Below are positions 6,249-9,172 of a DNA stretch of 9,172 nt, in pieces. The translations under genes were made by a program, and so were the position numbers. Source of the stretch: Bacillota bacterium (lineage in GTDB: Bacteria > Bacillota > Clostridia > Christensenellales > CAG-138); contig JAEWWD010000323.1 of NCBI GenBank assembly GCA_023396535.1, positions 1 to 9,172 on the forward strand. Direction: 5' to 3'. Position 1 is the stretch's first letter, and every line of letters begins with the position of its first letter. The notes below the pieces were generated by a model that made no database searches, was not told the origin of the DNA, and was given only the letters and a program-made list of their open reading frames with translations.

Positions 6249-6301
6249 GCGTTGAATATTTGCGAATGGGCGGGGAGAAATTAGTAGCGGGAGGCGACAA
6301 C

Positions 6302-7027
6302 ATGCTGACATTGTTTTTGCGCGCGATGATACTGTATGTTCTGGTATTCCTGATCATACGATTGATGGGCAAGCGACAGATCAGCGATCTGCAGCCTTTC
6401 GACCTTGTGTTTACGCTGTTGATCGCGGACCTCGCAAGCAACCCTATAGGCAACACGAGCGTCCCGCTGGTGTACGGTATCATCCCCATACTCGCGCTGT
6501 TCCTGCTGCAACAGCTCGCGGCATTCCTTTCCCTCAAAAGCGAGCGGGCCCGCGCGCTGCTCGCTGGCAAGCCGCAGATCATTATCGCAAACGGCATATT
6601 GCAGGAGGACGTCATGCGAACCGCCTATTACACCATCAACGACCTGATGGAGCAGTTGCGCGGCAAGGACGTGTTCGATATCGGCGATGTTTCATACGCC
6701 ATCATTGAGACCGACGGGAATCTGAGCGTATTGCTCAAGGGAGATAAGCAGCAGCCCACCGTTGCCGACTGCAAACTTGCGCCCCATGCGGACAAGCCGG
6801 CGGAGCTGGTAGTGCTAGACGGCAAAGTACACGCCCGCGCGCTTTCGCTTTACGGACATACGGTGGATTGGCTGACGGAACAGCTCAAACAAATGGGCTT
6901 TGCGTCTCCCAAACAGATATTCTTCGCAAGCCTTTCCCCTGACGGTAAACTGTATGCCCAGAGCTACCAGAAGCATGGCGGACGCACCTGCATGCGCAAA
7001 ACGGGCAAGCCGGGAGGAAGCACATGA
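6302..7027 (+). CDS. DUF421 (YetF-like) membrane protein
   Basis: This 241-residue protein has three hydrophobic segments near the N-terminus (about 5-22, 35-50 and 57-76) and a cytoplasmic DUF421 domain. The domain signature is clear: AGKPQIIIANGILQEDVMRT (88-107) followed by a segment with DLMEQLRGKDVFDIGDV (114-130) and YAIIETDGNLSVLLKG (132-147). The typical RLMGKRQISDLQPFDLVFTL lies at 20-39. The ATG at 6302 follows GGGAGG by seven bases; longer in-frame starts back to 6161 lack a site and would overlap the divergent amidase. Biochemical function is not established. Members such as YetF and YdfS of Bacillus and the 2Duf protein of transferable spoVA operons affect spore inner-membrane properties and resistance. 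The stop overlaps the next start by four bases (ATGA), indicating coupled translation with the DUF4363 gene. Confidence 0.9.
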   Translation: MLTLFLRAMILYVLVFLIIRLMGKRQISDLQPFDLVFTLLIADLASNPIGNTSVPLVYGIIPILALFLLQQLAAFLSLKSERARALLAGKPQIIIANGILQEDVMRTAYYTINDLMEQLRGKDVFDIGDVSYAIIETDGNLSVLLKGDKQQPTVADCKLAPHADKPAELVVLDGKVHARALSLYGHTVDWLTEQLKQMGFASPKQIFFASLSPDGKLYAQSYQKHGGRTCMRKTGKPGGST

Positions 7028-7404
7028 TTAAACGTATCGCGAATACCGTAAGCGTCGCTTTGCTGATTGCGCTTTTTATTTTCCCCTGCCGCTTTTTGAC
7101 CCGGTCTACCGATGAAATCAATGCCCGGGCTGAAACCGCGTTGAATGCCGTGCTTCACGACGACTGGAATACAGCCTTGGAGGAGGTGCAGCGTATGCAT
7201 GACCAACTGGACAGGGATCGCTCCATACTGCATCTGTTTCTCCACCATGAAGCGGTGGAAGGGCTTGAAGCCGCAGTCGGTGGCTGCCTCAGACTGGTGC
7301 AGGTGCAGGATAAGCCGCAGTCCGTGCTGGAGCTGGAGTTTATCATCACCCGCGCGGAGCATCTCAAGAGCATTGAGAATTTTGCATTTTCCGTGCTAAT
7401 TTAG
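7024..7404 (+). CDS. DUF4363 small membrane-anchored protein
   Basis: This 126-residue protein has one N-terminal hydrophobic segment (about 8-23, VSVALLIALFIFPCRF) and then a mostly helical extracytoplasmic part, including DDWNTALEEVQRMHDQLDRDRSILHLFLHHEAVEGLEAAVGGCLRLV. Size, the WNTALEEV-type helix after the anchor, and position directly after a DUF421 gene fit the DUF4363 family of Firmicutes, whose function is unknown. Its ATG lies in the last codon and stop of the DUF421 gene (ATGA at 7024-7027), and the site GGGAGGA is inside that gene at about 7013-7019, so the two proteins are likely made together and may form a complex. The stop lies only ten bases from the convergent symporter stop. 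Confidence 0.8.
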   Translation: MIKRIANTVSVALLIALFIFPCRFLTRSTDEINARAETALNAVLHDDWNTALEEVQRMHDQLDRDRSILHLFLHHEAVEGLEAAVGGCLRLVQVQDKPQSVLELEFIITRAEHLKSIENFAFSVLI

Positions 7405-7414
7405 CCGCTTACAT

Positions 7415-8827
7415 CTATTTGCCAATATACAGACTTCCACGGTATTTCCGCGTTATGCCGGCCACCACGCCGGATAGCGCAAATACGGCGATAAGATTTG
7501 GGATCGCCATAAGCCCGTTGAGAGTCTCCGAGATATCCCATACAAACGATAATTCCAGTACGGCGCCCAGTACTGTGAACAGCAGATACAGCACCTGGTA
7601 TGGCAATACGACCCGAGGCCCCAGTAAATACTCCGCACACCGCATGCCATAAAGCGCCCAGCTCAGTATAGTCGCGCCCGCAAACAGCGTGATTCCCGTC
7701 GCCACGATAACGCTTGCCGTTCGCCCGCCAAACGTCGTCGCGAACGCACCTATCGTCAGCTCCGCACCCGTGCTTTGGCCATAAGCAACCGGAACGCCGC
7801 TCACCAGCACGGCTAATCCCGTCAGCGAACAGGTCAGTATGGTATCTACAAACACCTCAAATATACCGTACAATCCCTGCCGGGCAGGGCTGTCCGTATC
7901 CGCTGCCGCATGCGCGATGGAGGCGGACCCCATACCGGCCTCATTGGAAAATACCCCTCGCGACACGCCACAGCGCAGAGCCTGCCGCGCCGTTATTCCG
8001 GCCGCGCCACCCGCTATGGCGTAAGGATGAAAGGCGCTATCCAGTATTTCCCGAAAAACGTCGCCCAATCTTTCGATATGAAGAATGATGACCGCAAGGC
8101 AGCACAGCACATAGGCGATACAGGCGGCCGGTATCAGCCGCTCCGTCACACTGCCTATACGCTTAAGTCCGCCTATGAGCACGAGCCCCGAAAGCGCCGC
8201 AATAGCTACTCCGACGCCTGCTTTGATGATCGGTTCCGTCCCGCTTGCGCCCGGTAGAAAACTGCGGGTCAGCACCGCTATGGAGGACGCAATGGTATTG
8301 ATCTGCGCCATATTACCTATGCCGAACGCCGCCAGCGCGCCAAAAAGCGCGAACAGCACGGCAAGCCAGCGCCATTGCCGGCCCAAGCCCGTAGTGATAT
8401 AGTACATGGGACCGCCAACCCAATCTCCTCGCCTGTTGCGTTTGCGAAAACGTACGGCAAGCACTACCTCCGCATATTTCGTCGCCATGCCGACAAGCGC
8501 GGATATCCACATCCAGAATAAAGCGCCCGGCCCTCCCAGCGCGATGGCCCCGGCCACGCCAGCGATGTTGCCCGTGCCTATCGTGGCGGCAAGCGCCGTC
8601 GTCACCGCCTGAAAGGGGGATACTGCCCCCCGGCCGGAAGCGGGTCTCCCCTTCCGCGGCCTGAGTATTGTTTTCATGGCATGGCCAAAGTGCGTAAACT
8701 GAAAAAATCCGCAGCGCACCGTCAGCCATATCCCCGTCCCCATGAGCAGCGCCAGCATGGGCGCCCCCCACAACACGCTTTTCACGGCGGCGTTTATTTC
8801 GGATATATTGTTCAGAAAGCCGTCCAT
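7415..8827 (-). CDS. AGCS family sodium/alanine (amino acid) symporter
   Basis: This 470-residue carrier of the alanine or glycine:cation symporter family imports small neutral amino acids with Na+. The protein is hydrophobic throughout, with about eleven membrane segments. Family signatures are plain: GTGNIAGVAGAIALGGPGAL (84-103) with FWMWISALVGMATKYAE (104-120), DWVGGPMYYI (135-144) and GVSRGVFSNEAGMGSASIAH (287-306). The length is normal. The ATG at 8827 follows a G-rich GGGGGAAAG stretch that is a fair ribosome site. It is transcribed alone, convergent with the DUF4363 gene and divergent from the dehydrogenase gene. Whether alanine, glycine or another amino acid is the true substrate cannot be read from sequence. 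No terminator is visible in the ten-base gap downstream, so its transcript probably runs antisense into the DUF4363 gene. Confidence 0.95.
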   Translation of the reverse strand: MDGFLNNISEINAAVKSVLWGAPMLALLMGTGIWLTVRCGFFQFTHFGHAMKTILRPRKGRPASGRGAVSPFQAVTTALAATIGTGNIAGVAGAIALGGPGALFWMWISALVGMATKYAEVVLAVRFRKRNRRGDWVGGPMYYITTGLGRQWRWLAVLFALFGALAAFGIGNMAQINTIASSIAVLTRSFLPGASGTEPIIKAGVGVAIAALSGLVLIGGLKRIGSVTERLIPAACIAYVLCCLAVIILHIERLGDVFREILDSAFHPYAIAGGAAGITARQALRCGVSRGVFSNEAGMGSASIAHAAADTDSPARQGLYGIFEVFVDTILTCSLTGLAVLVSGVPVAYGQSTGAELTIGAFATTFGGRTASVIVATGITLFAGATILSWALYGMRCAEYLLGPRVVLPYQVLYLLFTVLGAVLELSFVWDISETLNGLMAIPNLIAVFALSGVVAGITRKYRGSLYIGK

Positions 8828-8860
8828 TTCTTTCCCCCGCCTTCCTATACGTACGTTTTC

Positions 8861-8890
8861 ATTGTATGTACGAATTTCAGCAGGGTATGC
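8861..8890 (-). promoter_or_regulatory. possible promoter of the AGCS symporter
   Basis: On the minus strand CATACAAT (8868-8861) contains TACAAT, a good sigma-A -10, but no good -35 stands 16-18 bases away. The same eight bases are the exact sigma-E -10 consensus, with a partial -35 (GCATACC, 8890-8884) at a slightly long spacing of 15. CGTAC (8850-8854) and GTACG (8868-8872) form an inverted repeat around the -10. The position 34 bases before the start codon suits a promoter; its sigma factor is uncertain. Confidence 0.4.
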
Positions 8891-8905
8891 TTCAGTCGGG
8901 CGGGG

Positions 8906-8935
8906 TTGACCTTCCTGTCGACAGGGACTTATAAT
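8906..8935 (+). promoter_or_regulatory. strong sigma-A promoter of the dehydrogenase gene, with palindromic spacer
   Basis: TTGACC (8906-8911), 18 bases, TATAAT (8930-8935): a near-consensus house-keeping promoter. The expected start is near 8942, leaving a leader of about 60 bases. The perfect 12-bp palindrome CCTGTCGACAGG fills 8914-8925, between -35 and -10, where a bound dimeric repressor would block RNA polymerase. Confidence 0.8.
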
Positions 8936-9001
8936 GTTTCATATCACTTCATGATTCTACGGCGGGGAAACCTGCCTATCATTTATAAAGGAGAAGTACC
9001 C

Positions 9002-9172
9002 ATGTCAAAAATCGTAATACTCGACGGCTATACAGAAAATCCCGGCGATCTGTCCTGGGATGCTTTGGCCGCTCTGGGCGAACTGACGGTGTACGACCGG
9101 ACAAACGCCGACAGCGTCGCGCAGCGCATAGGCGACGCAGACATTGTCTACACCAATAAAACGCCTGTCACG
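9002..9172 (+). CDS. D-2-hydroxyacid dehydrogenase (glycerate dehydrogenase-like), N-terminal part
   Basis: The first 57 codons are present and the gene runs off the window. The start MSKIVILDGYTENPGDLSWDAL and then LGELTVYDRT...DADIVYTNKTPVT match the substrate-side N-terminal half of NAD(P)-dependent D-2-hydroxyacid dehydrogenases. They are closest in my memory to enzymes labelled glycerate dehydrogenase or hydroxypyruvate reductase, which interconvert hydroxypyruvate and D-glycerate. The NAD-binding Rossmann domain and the catalytic Arg/Glu/His would lie beyond the edge, so substrate and cofactor cannot be checked. AAAGGAGA stands seven to eight bases before the ATG, and a strong promoter lies about 65 bases upstream. 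Confidence 0.82.
   Translation, partial: MSKIVILDGYTENPGDLSWDALAALGELTVYDRTNADSVAQRIGDADIVYTNKTPVT

Noticed and set aside
6161..6301. Longer N-terminus for the DUF421 protein
   Set aside because: It would overlap the divergent amidase start. The GGGAGG before 6302 and the immediate start of a membrane helix favour the shorter form.
8313..8771. 152-codon minus-strand open frame
   Set aside because: It lies in another frame of the same strand within the AGCS symporter, is His/Gly/Arg-rich, and has no ribosome site.

Overview
The window looks like ordinary chromosome of an anaerobic, probably gut-type Clostridia-class Firmicute with moderately high GC. The basis is qualitative: GGAGG-type ribosome sites, house-keeping promoters close to TTGACA/TATAAT, and a gene set typical of Clostridia (OFA-type MFS carrier, AGCS symporter, DUF421-DUF4363 pair, leaderless amidase with an SH3 domain, SpoIID-like protein with peptidoglycan-binding domains). 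I see no tRNA, rRNA, CRISPR array, IS element or phage module.

Layout. 1-315: tail of an upstream transcription unit, an intrinsic terminator (50-78), then an array of four consecutive perfect hairpins (82-213) with no gene. 316-2177, minus strand: a flavin-reductase-like protein downstream of a membrane-anchored S41 (CtpA-like) protease. 2178-2389: a divergent promoter region. 2390-3577, plus: an MFS transporter. 3677-5290, plus: a leaderless SpoIID-like protein with two peptidoglycan-binding domains. 5433-6167, minus: an Amidase_3/SH3 cell-wall amidase converging on it. 6302-7404, plus: DUF421 (YetF-like) and DUF4363 membrane proteins with overlapping stop and start. 7415-8827, minus: an AGCS Na+/alanine symporter. 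9002 to the window end, plus: the N-terminus of a D-2-hydroxyacid dehydrogenase behind a strong promoter that carries a perfect palindrome in its spacer.

How the genes may work together. The centre (3.6-7.4 kb) has a cell-envelope theme and possibly a sporulation one. A SpoIID-type glycan-binding or glycan-cleaving protein and an amidase face each other; neither has a signal peptide, and both have upstream sequences resembling the mother-cell sigma-E consensus. A DUF421 protein, from a family with members linked to the spore inner membrane, starts divergently from the amidase. This is inference, not proof. The remaining genes are transport and metabolic genes with no evident link. Nothing here is demonstrably a new system; the best leads are the hairpin array, the compacted SpoIID-like protein with its putative sporulation promoter, and the palindromic operator candidate near 8920.
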